Of a stretch of DNA of 64,000 bases, positions 25,401 to 36,660 are shown one piece after another. The translations under genes were made by a program, and so were the position numbers. Every line of letters starts with the position of its first letter. The first letter of the stretch is position 1. Source of the stretch: Gordius sp. MW1 (Eukaryota; Nematomorpha; Gordioida; Gordea; Gordiidae); contig OZ038528.1 in assembly GCA_964036665.1 (NCBI GenBank), positions 186,001 through 250,000 of the forward strand, given 5' to 3'. A model generated the notes under the pieces. The model was not told the DNA's origin and ran no database searches. It saw only the letters and a list, made by a program, of their open reading frames with translations.

Positions 25401-26149
25401 TCGTAGCAGGGGGTAACGCTAAATACATTCCATCCCCTTACCAAGTTCCCGCATCGGTATCCATGGGTACGCCCGATGATTATTGCAATTACCCTCAACT
25501 AGATCACGAAATTAAGAGAATCCTCGAAACGACTCATTACTTCAACCTTTCCCAAAACGTAAACACGTAATCCTATAATCAATCCTATCCTACATTTCAT
25601 ATTGCCATCCCTTAAACGTTTGTGTTATAAAGGATGAACAACTTTCTTTGTCCGGCAACTGTCGAGGTGTCAAGACCGTCATCGGGTTCATTTTCAACCC
25701 AGTGTCCAAAATATTTTTGGGGATCGTTAAATGTATGATCGTACAAGGAGGAGACGTCCCTAACCCCGGTCTACCACCCGCTCAAACCACTCTAAACACG
25801 ACGACGGCCATCGTGCTTCAATTGGACTGGATCGTGAAGTAATATTAATAACTTCGATAAATGCAGACCGATTTAAACTTTATTGATAATAAGTGGGACA
25901 TCATGATAAAAATACAATTATTATTTTATGGCATTCTATGAAACTCAGAAAAATGGTGGAAGTGCATTCAATCCTCAACGATCCTCTCACTTTAACCCTC
26001 CCACACTTGGAACCTATGATTCGTTCGAATCAAGTGCTATGCGTAAGTCCTAACCTTATTTTATTCACATGCTGAAATTTATTTGTTTTATCTTAAAGGA
26101 ATTGGATATTAACTTGGTGCCTTATCTTCTCAAATATTTTCAAGAATGA
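16418..26149 (+). CDS. YTHDC2: YTHDC2 orthologue with degenerate helicase and YTH motifs, 26 exons
   Basis: Orthologue of the meiotic m6A reader/RNA helicase YTHDC2 (Drosophila Bgcn family). Exons: 16418-16514, 16550-16637, 16676-16869, 16908-17089, 17172-17338, 17752-17854, 18168-18342, 18816-19003, 19065-19438, 19751-19939, 20446-20708, 20897-21002, 21096-21183, 21434-21514, 21760-21842, 21905-22151, 22401-22682, 22944-23196, 23263-23518, 23793-24148, 24357-24658, 24723-24915, 25158-25558, 25633-25838, 25949-26042, 26099-26149; 1672 aa (human 1430). Order: R3H (about 10-65), P-loop GDNGVGKSTQ (178-187), ankyrin (524-586), motif V TDIAETS (740s), HA2/OB (790-1140), YTH-like (1488-1672). Motif II reads DDVDCR instead of DEVHER, and motif VI lacks its arginines. 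The start is the first in-frame ATG after a stop; an upstream exon is possible. Exon 9 could end at 19452, but only 19438 keeps the frame. Confidence 0.92.
18481..18621. mobile_element. MITE family B copy in YTHDC2 intron 7
   Basis: Ends CACGGGCATAGCCAAGG and GCTGGCTACGCTCAG around G-rich and C-rich blocks; no coding content. Confidence 0.6.
19463..19682. mobile_element. MITE family A copy 2, YTHDC2 intron 9
   Basis: TAGTGTTGTAAGAACGGCTG at the left and CCCTTTTTACGCCACTA at the right. The centre holds an expanded 12-bp T-rich repeat (TGTCTG plus T-run, about 19541-19598). It sits 10 bp beyond the alternative donor at 19453. Confidence 0.78.
22721..22921. mobile_element. MITE family A copy 3, YTHDC2 intron 17
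   Basis: Has the GGCTGGCG / CCCAGCCG ends and internal TTTAGTCGACTAAA-type sequence of the family. The right end lies about 20 bp before the acceptor of exon 18. Confidence 0.65.
24181..24299. mobile_element. MITE family B copy, YTHDC2 intron 20
   Basis: The right end CTGGCTACGCCCATG and preceding C-rich block are clear. The left end is eroded to ATTAGAGAGGGGCAAAATG. Confidence 0.6.
24927..25095. mobile_element. MITE family A copy 4, YTHDC2 intron 22, right end eroded
   Basis: TAGTGTTGTAAAACGGCTGG starts 11 bp after the exon 22 donor. Internal palindromes are recognisable but no clean right terminal repeat remains. Confidence 0.6.
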
Positions 26150-26559
26150 AGATACCCCTAAAACCTTTTTAAGTATAAGTACATCATCTACGCGTCTATA
26201 TTATCTTCATTTAGGACTTAGTATTTCACCTTAACACGTATTACGCGCTCATTGTTATATCATATATTCAGGTACCTAGTATTTAACCTATTTAAACCTG
26301 ATCCACATAATATATTTGTTTTATAGACAATCACATAAGATATTAAATCCCTTCCCATATTCCATAATGTTAAAGACTGTCGCCCTCTATTTTGTTATTA
26401 ATGCCTTCGCACTCTATTACTACATAATCCATATTTATTCACTTTATCATATACATAAATTAAAAGTTTGTTATAATATATCTTAAATTCAACAAAATTT
26501 CGACTTTTAGTTTCTACTAGAACTTAACTTATATGTTATTCTTTTTATCATGTATTAAG

Positions 26560-26760
26560 TCTCAGTCGCGAGGTTTGTTTTGATAAGTTTCTCCATCTTA
26601 ATCGAGTAAGCGCCATTGATAAATTTTATGCGTTTTCATAACTTTGTCTACTTGCCCTCATGTGGGTCGTCCTCTTTATCTCTTCCTCGGCACCCCCCTG
26701 TACATTACTTTTCGATTTATATCATTCGTCTCCTTAGAATATGATTATTAGAGGTCAGTT
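26560..26760 (-). pseudogene. LINE 3'-end fragment
   Basis: The minus strand resembles the tail of the LINE fragment at 14040-14140 (LRRRRMI-like then RGRPT-like, with stops). The shared stretch TCATTCGTCTCC is visible in both copies. Confidence 0.5.
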
Positions 26761-27119
26761 TTATTTAAAAAAATTGCCTGAACCCGGTCTGATTTTATAA
26801 ATTAGCTGCCCGACCATGCCAGAATATTTAAATTTCCTAAGATTTTGTAGATTTTCTGCAAAATCGAATAAAATCCTATGTTATACTTTTATTACACAGG
26901 TATACAAATATTGACTTTCCAAGCACACATGAAGGGGGCGGGAGAGGAGATCAGGTGAAGGGAGATGTGTGAGTAAACATTGCGTAAGCAATATCTACTC
27001 TAATGTACTCCGTTTTCCAACCATAATGAGGATTTTAATAGGGGGAAGGGGTTCACTTAAACGCGAATAAATTCAAATGTAGAGGCGAATAAAAAAACTA
27101 AAATAATTGACCTATAGAT

Positions 27120-27798
27120 CAGTGGTTCTTAACCTTTTTATACACGCGGCCCCCCAAATATTTTATAATTTGTTTGCGGCCCCACATTTTTTCATAATAA
27201 TTTATATTTGTTATATTATCTATAATATATTGATTTTCTATTATTTTTTCATTTTATTATATAATAAACATATTTAAATAGATAATGAAATAATAATAAC
27301 ATAAAAACAATGTTTAAAATAATAAATATATGCATTCGGAAATATATTTAATGAGATTTCTGCTGCTGAACATCTTCAGCCAACTTGTTAATTCTTGGTT
27401 CAATTGATTGTAATGCTATCCTCATGCAGGAATCTAGTCGCAATCGATTGCGTTTTTTAGTTTTTATATCCACCATAGTTGAGAAGCCCTTTTCACACAA
27501 ATATGTACTAGCGAAAGGCAGCAAATTTTGAATTGCTGCTGAAAATAATGGAGGATATTCTGCACGAATTTGTATCCAAAATTGCGGCAAACTTTTAGTT
27601 TTAAACAAAGATTTTAAATTGCAATCATTTATTAATTCTAATAATGAATCTTAAGGCAAGGAGTTCGAATCCCCTGGTGAGTATTTTTTCTAAAGCTTTT
27701 CTGAATATTTTTATTTTATTCTAAAAACATTTGGCGGCCCCCCGGCAAACTTTTCGCGACCCCCTAGAGGGTCGTGACCCCCAGGTAAAGAATCACTG
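27120..27798 (-). mobile_element. hAT transposon remnant, copy 2, with 8-bp TSD
   Basis: CAGTGGTTCTTAACC and AAAGAATCACTG termini are bounded by an exact CTATAGAT duplication at 27112-27119 and 27799-27806. A minus-strand fragment at 27608-27348 ([18 protein letters not shown] ... [10 protein letters not shown]) is the C-terminal part of the same transposase as in copy 1, better preserved. It is 679 bp, an internally deleted derivative. Confidence 0.9.
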
Positions 27799-29196
27799 CT
27801 ATAGATGACACATTAATCTACAGGAATAAATAAATATTTTTCAGTTTAAATTAAAAATGCTGTGGCAATGTAGCCTCAAAAAGGCTAAAATGGGCATTTT
27901 TGCACCTTCAACCTCGTTTATCTATAAAACAGGAAGTTTTGGGAAAAAATTAATAAAGATTATTGTTCAGCGCAAAATTTTCTATTAGAATTATAGGTCC
28001 GATTGCAGGATATTTTTTCTGTTGACCTGTGTACTTATAGGAATGAAGTGTTAATAATATAATAACTCCAAGCCCTATGTTATTTCAAATTTTTTATTAA
28101 AATAATCAAAATTTTATTAAACTATAAATATAATTTCGTCTTTCAAGGGTCTCACTTTTACAAAGATTAAAAAACTCCCTGCTTTAAAAAAAAGAAATAA
28201 GTATTTTTGAAGCTGGCTAGTTAAGGTTGAGGTTTGATCTACTTAATGATTAATTCAACATTTATTGTTACAGAAATCTTCGTTTTCAAGTTTTATAATT
28301 CCATGAAAATTAAAATATCTTACACCGGTTCCATTTTTTACATTTTTATAAAGTCAGTAGCAGTACATTCTAACTAAATAATTTTAAATATCCTTTATAT
28401 AGTGTTTCTTTACATCGAGTAAAAGTATTTTTGCTGTGGATATATTTTTGGCTTGAGTGAAATGTAAGTCGAAGGTGGACGAAAGAGGGAAGATCTAAGC
28501 TTATTAGATACATCGATGAATTAAAATGGAACGAGCTCAAGCGAATTAGAAAATAGATAAAGGAGCTGTTGATCATTTAGTTTGACAGATATAGGATAAA
28601 ACCTCATTTAATTAAAATTAATGATCGACCTAAAACAAGGGTACGCCACTGACGATCCCTTTTGTTATATAAGTGCAGTGCAACTTGTGTATTAGGAAAT
28701 AAAATGTGTTTGTTGATTATTACATCTCAATATATTTCAATTTTTTCTTAAGGAACGCTAGTATGTCAACCCCGGTAAAAAGTATTATTTTAGCATAGGT
28801 CATTTTGACACTTTTTTATAAATTTGAAAATTAACCCCACTAACTTTAATCATTAAATATGGCGCAAAGTGTAATTAATAACCCCTAAAAGTGCTACAAT
28901 TTTAAATCATTTGTTTTACCGTTTTACCCCGTCATCGAAGAGCCTGAAATAACTTTATTTAACAATTTTAAATAGATCATTTCAAAATGCTTTGCCGTTA
29001 AAATAATGATTTTCTTTTGAAGCCGACAAAAAAGAATTGTGGCTTGGTTGGTAGGATCGTAAAGAAAACGGCAATTGATGTGCAATACATCGAATCATAA
29101 GCAACAAACAAATCCATTTTATTGTGAAACTCAAGTATTATGAGGAGGAGCATATTGAACATATATGTTTGTGAATGAAATAGTGTTAAGAGGAGT

Positions 29197-30628
29197 TCAA
29201 TCTGAATGCAACCATAGTTTAAGCCTGTAGGCGTCGGCGCCGTTGAGGTAATAACGATACAATCTCTTATCCCGCACAAAACCCAATGCTTCATACAATG
29301 ACAAAGCTGCCTCATTACTAACCTCCGTCTCCAATACTACCTATTACATATTAGTTAAGAAGTGGCAATTTTATATGTAAATCATAAAAATGGGTTTTCC
29401 TTATTTTTACACAATCAGCTTGGTTGCCTTAATCATAGCACTTAGTTGTAAATAATGGTAACCATATCTTTACCAAAATGTATAAATAATAACTATATTG
29501 ACAAGTAAACTTTGCAAATCCGCGTTTGAATTAAGTTAGGCATGCAAAATTTTACTTCACAGTCACATACTTATGCACAATGGCCTCACCACTGGTTTAA
29601 TGCACAACAAATATCAAAATAAAACTTATCTCAAAATATTGATGGTAGATTCTAAGACTAAAATTATTTTACAATTATTTAATAAAATTTATATAAAGGT
29701 TCAATAAAACATAAATATATCAAAAAAACATACTCACACTTTTAAATGAGTGTTTGATAACTACATATACATAATTCTAATAGCATGCCTTGACCCAAGT
29801 TATTAACAAAGATATTACGCCATATAAACCAAAGATTTAAAATATAATTTTTTTAAATGTTCTACTAATATAAATATACTTGCAATTTTTATATTAAAAC
29901 ATAAATTACTTCATCACATCCCTTTTTAATCATGGTAATTATAGCTTGTAAAACCAAGTTTGTCCCTAAAGTTATAATAAAATAATTTTATAAAGAAAAC
30001 TTACAATATATATATAATTTGTAAGGATTGGGCATATAATTTACCAATCTTTTTCCTTCTAAAATCCTTATCAGTTGCTAGCATGGCAATATATCCCCTG
30101 TAAACAAGCTTCTGGGAAGCCAAACAATAATGCATTTGCTTATGGACATCTAATTTACAAACAATAGCACCAATACAAAAAATTTCATGCATTGCCTAAA
30201 AATTCAATATAATTTTATGCATAGTTATACCAAGAAACATAAATCTGGCCAATTATGGATAAAGTAACGATAAGTATAAATGGAATATGGTTCAGACAAA
30301 TCTTTGGTAATTAGCTTAATTATATCTGGCATTATGCTTTCAGAGACATAAGGTTTATATACAATTTCTGGATATTTTATTAAATTTCTATGCATTATTT
30401 CTTCAATAACTCTTAACTTAATGTCTTCAGCTTGAGACGGTTTTATGTTGCTTCAATTTATAACATACCTTCAAATTGGTTCCTTTTGTCATTAATGCCT
30501 TGTACATCAAACTCATTAATTAAGTTTGTTAGGTCATTTTTAATAGTATCCTCTATATAAAGATAGTCACTTTTAGTATTAACATCGTTAGAAGTATTAA
30601 CATTTTTACGCCTATTTTTTTTACTCAT
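29197..30628 (-). CDS. NAA30: N-alpha-acetyltransferase 30 (NatC catalytic subunit), 5 exons
   Basis: GNAT-family enzyme that acetylates N-terminal Met followed by a bulky hydrophobic residue. Exons, 5' to 3': 30628-30469, 30430-30231, 30195-30045, 29965-29910, 29340-29197, giving 236 aa with consistent phases. Exon 2 has the conserved Y-x-x-R-x-F-x-x-x-W-P-x-x-C-F segment. Exon 3 has [16 protein letters not shown] and the acetyl-CoA loop start RRKKIG. Exon 4 (56 nt) carries TNLVLQAI and KKGCDE. Exon 5 carries [27 protein letters not shown] and RLKLWL, the family signature. Introns 1 and 2 are 38 and 35 nt. A Gypsy element begins 180 bp upstream of the ATG. The N-terminus (about residues 1-60) is Lys/Asn-rich and not conserved. 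Confidence 0.94.
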
Positions 30629-30807
30629 TCTAGATGAGTATTTATGAATAAAAATCAAACATATGTTCAATACTAAAGTTTCACTAAAAGGGTACAATTA
30701 AGATCTCCTGTTTGCGACCCGTCTAAAGCCCAAACATCCTGATTCGAATTTTCCCCTGTTCCTCTCACTTTACCTCTATGATGGTGATGTCAAATTCTAT
30801 ATATAAC

Positions 30808-31000
30808 TATTAGAGTTGGGGATCTTTATTTACTACAGACATGGTTTCGAAGCGATACATTAATAGAAAGTAAGTAAAAACGTGTATATCCAACGTATAT
30901 AATGCATTCCGCATATAACCAATTAACGATAATTTTATTGACAACACATTGGTAAATGACATATCCTCTGAGGCACTTCGCACTCCAATTACCTCTCTAC
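30808..31000 (-). repeat. 3' LTR of the Gypsy element
   Basis: On the plus strand it begins TATTAGAGTTGGGG and ends CTCTCTAC. It matches 34712-34905 over its full length with about 11 mismatches. It is the LTR nearest the NAA30 start codon. Confidence 0.92.
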
Positions 31001-34000
31001 CCCCCTTTTCACAGACAAAATCCTTAAGGAATGCTGGCGGTTTCCGACTACGCTGCGGGTATCTAGGTTCTTCTCTAGTCGTTCCTGACTGTTTTTGAAT
31101 TTGTTTCCTTCTAGGTTCTTCTCTGGGCGTTCCTGACTGGTTTTGCATTTGTTCCCTTATAGCACTTGTTCCCGCTTCCCTTTCTGATGATATCCTTTGC
31201 GGCCACCCGTTCTCTTTTCCCAGTGGGGTCCAATCCAAGATTTTCCGTTTCCTTACTTGATCCACGTGTCGGTGGTGTTTTCTTCCCTGGGCCCATACAT
31301 CGTAGGACCGACTACCGTGCTTGGCTTTTATCGTGCCTTCTACCCATTTGCTTGGTCCTAAAAACATACGTACCCAAACCAAGTCTCCTACGTTGAACAT
31401 CCGCGGGTTCCCGGTCTCTACCCATTGTTGTGGTACGGTTTCCCTCAATACCTCCCATTCGGTTCGCATACGCCTTTTTAGCATCACCTCTGCTGGGCTT
31501 TTACTGGTTGTGGGGTGTTTTGTAGATCTGAAGTTTTCTAAAAATCTACTTAGCCCTACTTCCGACTCGCTTCTAATAATGGCTTCTTTAATTAATCGTA
31601 CATATCTTTCTGCCAGACCGTTAGACTAAGGATGGTAAGGAGCTGTCCATCGCTGATTAATCCCTCTCATCTTGCAAAAATTCTGTAATTCCTGCCCTTT
31701 GAATTGTGGGCCGTTATCTAATATTAACCATGGCGGATTTCCAAATCTAGCAAACGTTTCGGCAAGTTTTTTTTATAATGGTGGTCGCTGTGGTGTCTTC
31801 TAATTTAAACACTTCTACCCATTTCGAGCTATTGTCCACCATCACCAGGTATGACTTACCCTTGAGAGGACCCATGATATCGATATGTACCTGAACTCAC
31901 AGTTTATGGCTAGGTTGACACTCTATCAACGGTGCCTTCTTCGCCGCCGCGGCAGTGTAATTGCAATTAAGGCACCCTTTCGCTACGCTCAATAAGTCAT
32001 CGTCTAGAGTAGGCCACCATATATACTGCCCCGCCACTTCTTGCATCCGCTTGATACCCACGTGGCCCCTATGTAATCTTTGGAGTACCGCTGCTCGTAA
32101 CTTAGCCGGAATTAATATTCGTCGTCCTTTGTAAAATGTTATGCTTTTGGCTTCGTGTAACTTTGGCAGGTGTTTTTCGTAGGAGCGTTTTAGACCATAC
32201 GCGACCATTGTGTTTTGTTTACCTCTAATCCACTCTTTTAATTGTCGCAGCCCCGGGTCGTCCAAGGTGTGTTGTCTTACTACGTCCAATGATATAAACG
32301 GATTCGTCGAGTCTTCTGGCATTTCCTCGCTAACCTGATACGCGTTTTCGTTCGGTTTTCTAGACGAAATCTGCCGCGTTTTCGGATCCCTTGTTGTACA
32401 CAAACTTGGTCGTGTAGCCTGATACCCTGAGCGCCCACGTAGTTAGACGTGGTGATCATTGTTCCTTGCCCCTTTTGCTTTGATCGAATATATATACTAG
32501 GGGTCTATGATCCGTCATGATTGTAACGCTTCGTCCTTGTATATATTCATTGAACTTTTTTAGTCCATAAACCACCGCAAGGGCCTCTCGTTCGATCGTC
32601 GAATACCGGCTTTCGCTATCGTTTAAAGCTCTTGAAGCATAGGCCACCACTCTCCAATTCTCCCCTGGTGCTCGTTGCTGTAAGATGGCCCCTAACCCTG
32701 TACCAGAGGCGTCTACGACCAGGCCAGTCTCCCAATCTCCATTAAAGTATGCCAGTACGGGGGCTTTAGTAAGCGCGGACTTGATGGCTTCGAATGCGTC
32801 TTGTTGTTCTCCACCCCAGTGGTACAGCACGTTTTTTTCGTGAGTTTCTGAATCGGGTGCACGATTTTGGCGTAGTCCTTAATAAACTTTGAAAAATATG
32901 CTGTTAACCCCAGGAACGATTCTATTTCATTTTTGTTTGTTAAATTTTTCCACTGCTTGACCAGTTTGGCTTTATTGTCGTTGATTTGAATTTTCTTGTT
33001 ACTTATTACATATCCCAAAAATGTTACTTCCTTCGCCCACAAGATGCTCTTGGAAATGTTTGGCACGAAACCCTATTTTTGTAACGTTTCTAGTACTTTG
33101 AGTAACCGCTCGTTGTGGATTTCTTCCTTTTCCCCCGCGATTAGTATATCATCAATGTATACCGCTACCCCCTCCATGCCTCCTAATATCTGATCCACTG
33201 TTTTTTGGAAAATCGCCGCGGCGCAATTTAAGCCAAAAGGCATTCGGTTAACTTTAAATAGGCTCTTGTGCTTGGAGATAGTCAATCATTGGCTCGTTTC
33301 TGGACCTAATTCGAGTTGTAAGTACGCTTTCGTAAGATCCAGCTTAGTAAAACAACACGCTTTATCGAGTTTATTTAACAAATCGTCGATTTTGGTTAAG
33401 GGGTATAACAATCCTTGAGCGTATTTGTTTATAGTAGACCGGTAATCAATACATAATAGAAGAGTCCCATGGCTTTTTTTCACGGGTACCACTGGACTGG
33501 CCCATCTTGAGAAATCGATCGGTTCTATCACCCCGTCTCTGACCCATTTGTCCAGCTCTTCTTCTACTTCTTTCTTCCACGCCATCGGTACCCTTCGTGC
33601 AGGGATAAATACGGGATCTATGCCCTCTTTTAACGGTACTTCCACCGTTATTCCCTTGACTGCTTTTGAAAATTCGTTTAGCTGGCCCTCCCATTGCTTC
33701 ATCACGTGCCGGATCGCGGACTTGGAATCCTTCGGCCTTTCTAAGTAATTTACCGCGAACCGCTCTGCCGCAGCTCTGGAGTTCCAACGAATTCGTCGCC
33801 AAATTTCAGGCTCAAATTCTTGGATCCAATCGATCCTTACAACGGCGGCCCAGCTACGTCTGCTATCAATAACGACAGCTGTTTTCTCGTGTCCCCCATT
33901 CGGACATCAGCTTGCACCTTGGCTACGATCTTTATTTCCTCGTGGCCGTACGCGTACACCGTCGTGACGGGCTCTTTGTTGCGTGGGATCTCCTTCGCCC

Positions 34001-34711
34001 ATCTTCGCGCCGGTATTATCGATACCGTGGCGCCGGTATCGAAGATGCATTGGAATAATTCGTTATTAATATATATATCTACAGTTAACACATCTAAAGC
34101 ATGTTTTAACCTGGGAATTCGGACCGGCCCAGGCCACGCTTCTCGTCCCGCCACCACGCTCCACGCTTCTTCGGACCCGTCTTGCAAAGTGCTTAGCCCC
34201 CCGTTTATCGTCTCGGCCGTTAACGCCAGCTCGCGTAGGCGGTCCCATTTGATGTCATTTTCTGCCAACAGTCTCGCCTGTAAGCTTCTATCGCGCAATC
34301 CTATAATGAATTGGTCGACGATTCTGTTCTGCAATTCTTCGTTTCCGAAGTAGCAGCTGTTAGCTCCAGCCTTGAGTCTATTAGAGTACGTGTCTATCGT
34401 CTCTCCCTGGCCTTGTCGGACATTTGAGAATTCATACCTCTTTGCCCTCGCGCATGAATTCCTTTGGAATTTTTAACCGATTTATAGCTTCTTCATATGT
34501 AATTCCTGTTAACTCTTGAGGTCTATAATCCTCTAGTATTAATTGGAATGCCTCCCCATCAAGGTTGGTTAATAATAGAGCTGCTTTTTGCTCATCTGTA
34601 TCCGTGTTATTGCTCCTTAGGAATAGCTCAAATTGTGTTATAAAAGCGTCGATGTTAGCCGTTGTTTTATATTTCTGCATTCCCGCGTAAGCTTATCCTT
34701 TACGTCGCCAC

Positions 34712-34905
34712 TATTAGAGTTTGGGATCTTTATTTACTACAGACATGGTTTCGAAGCGATACAATAATAGAAAGTGAGTAAAAACGTGTATGTCCAACGT
34801 ATATAATGCATTCCGCATATAACCAGCTAACGATAATTTGATTGACAACACATCGGTAAATAACATATCCCCAGAGGCACTTCGCACTCCAATTACCTCT
34901 CTACA
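34712..34905 (-). repeat. 5' LTR of the Gypsy element
   Basis: Begins TATTAGAGTTTGGG and ends CTCTCTACA on the plus strand; in element orientation it opens with TG. It is directly followed by the ATAAC target duplication. Confidence 0.92.
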
Positions 34906-35579
34906 ATAACTTTATTAAATAAATAGTTTGCTAATGTTTTAGGTTGAAAAGAATATTTTTTTAAGCCTTATATTAGTACACTATTTTTATTTGTTTTTGT
35001 AATAAATGCCTGCTAGCTTTACCTCTCGCATATATTTTCAATACCATGAGCACTACAACCGAGACTTATATGCGTCTTATTAATTACTGCCTTATTCCCG
35101 TCTCCAGCAGCAAATGTACGCTACGCCGTATGAGAGCATTTGGAAAATTCTCGTACTATAAGGATCATGTTTAATTTTGGCATACTACACATTTTCAATC
35201 TTTGAGAAGGGGGATAACTTTTAAATCCCGAGGTTGTCTTTTATGCTCGGTGAGATTTTACGCTTTGCGGTTTACGTTATGGGAAGGCAAGATCTGATTT
35301 CTATTTTATTTACGACGAGTGCATAAATAATTATATAAAATTCATTTTTGTAATATGGTCTTTTTTTAGGTGATAACTATCCTTATCACTAAATATATCC
35401 TACGCATCCAAGATCATTCTTTTGCAAGCCGGTGTAGCAGGTAAATACGCCAGGATATTAATGCGCCCCAATTAGATTGGTTAAAATCATATTTGATAAA
35501 TATGATTAGCGTGAATGTTTATAACACGTGGAGCAAAGCGATTTTTATTAGGTCTACTATCCCATTTTTCAATTGCAAT

Positions 35580-36660
35580 GCATTCATTATTGAAATCCAC
35601 TTTTGTCCAGGATATTAGTGCACTAAACTTTGCAAAGTAACTACTCAACTTATAACTTCAATATCTCAATAGTATTTTATTTACTATATAATATTTCGGC
35701 TAACTTATTTTTTAAATATTCTTTATTAGTACATCAAACATGGAAAAGTATCTACTCAACTTATGGCTTCAATATCTCAAGAGTATTATATACTATATAA
35801 TATTTAATTTCATTTATTTTTTAGATATTATTATACTGTGGTGTTCCACATTGGTTTTATTAGCACTGTGGTGTTTCCCCCTCCCTGAATTATTATTACT
35901 TATTTTATTACTTTCCGCGTAACACACGATTGTTTATTAGCTTATTTATTTTTGTTGGTTTGTTTATTCCCCCCCCCCACACACACGCATATAAATATAC
36001 GCTATTGTGCCAGATCCCTCTACGATTAAAATAGATTTTATTACCCATCTCGAGCGAGCGCTGTTTCGTGATCGAGCACTTTTAATGGCCTTCGCGTTCG
36101 CGTTATCGATTATTAATATATCTTTTTTTGATTAGTATTTATTTAATAAAATTCAAAATGTAGCCCTCCTAGAAATAGAAATTCAATTAATATTATTTCG
36201 CGCGTTTTAAATACAATAAATATTCCGCGAATAATAAATAAAATAGTTTGAAACAAAGGAATTCTTTTTGATAATTCCGTAAAGGAATCCTTTTCTTAAG
36301 ATTCCAAATATACTAAGATAATAGTACATCAAACATTGCATAGTATTCACTTAACTTATAACTTCCATATCTCAATATTATTATTGACTATATAATATTT
36401 AAGCTCAATTATTGTTTTAGTTATTCTTTTTTTTCAGGATAGAGTGCATCTACTTTGCAACTAAACTCCTAACTTCAATATCTCAATAGTATCAATTAAT
36501 ATATCCTATTTAAGCTCTATTATTTTTAGATATCCTTTTTTCCAGTACATTAGAACATCAAACTTTACAAAGTATCGACAACTTATAATTTCAATAACTC
36601 AATTGTATTAGTCACTATACCATATTAAAGTTCAATTATTTTTTTAAATGGCTAAATATG
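35580..36660. repeat. Degenerate tandem repeat, unit about 110-130 bp, interrupted
   Basis: The phrase ACTTATAACTTCAATATCTC followed by AATAGTATT, then TATATAATATTT and a T-rich tail recurs at about 35650, 35760, 36355, 36470 and 36590. Between 35830 and 36310 unrelated sequence with CCCTCC and C-run motifs interrupts the array. Unit boundaries are approximate. Confidence 0.6.

Larger units (their letters stand above)
26150..29196. other. Intergenic between convergent YTHDC2 and NAA30
   Basis: The only identified features are a LINE 3'-end fragment (26640-26760) and a hAT copy (27120-27798). The rest is AT-rich with no coding or RNA-gene signal that I can support. Confidence 0.55.
30808..34905 (-). 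mobile_element. Ty3/Gypsy LTR retrotransposon, both LTRs, broken frames
   Basis: The LTRs are 30808-31000 (3') and 34712-34905 (5'), about 193 bp each with about 11 differences. The flanks are a 5-bp duplication ATAAC (30803-30807 and 34906-34910). A polypurine tract (AAAAGGGGGG on the minus strand) abuts the 3' LTR at 31001, and TGGCGACGT follows the 5' LTR. Minus-strand order: gag (34680-33837), protease with DTGA (about 34040), reverse transcriptase with YIDD (about 33160), RNase H (32830-32456), integrase zinc motif (32403-31897), integrase core and C-terminal part (31870-31000). Several stops and frameshifts separate these pieces, so it is not autonomous now. Confidence 0.93.
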
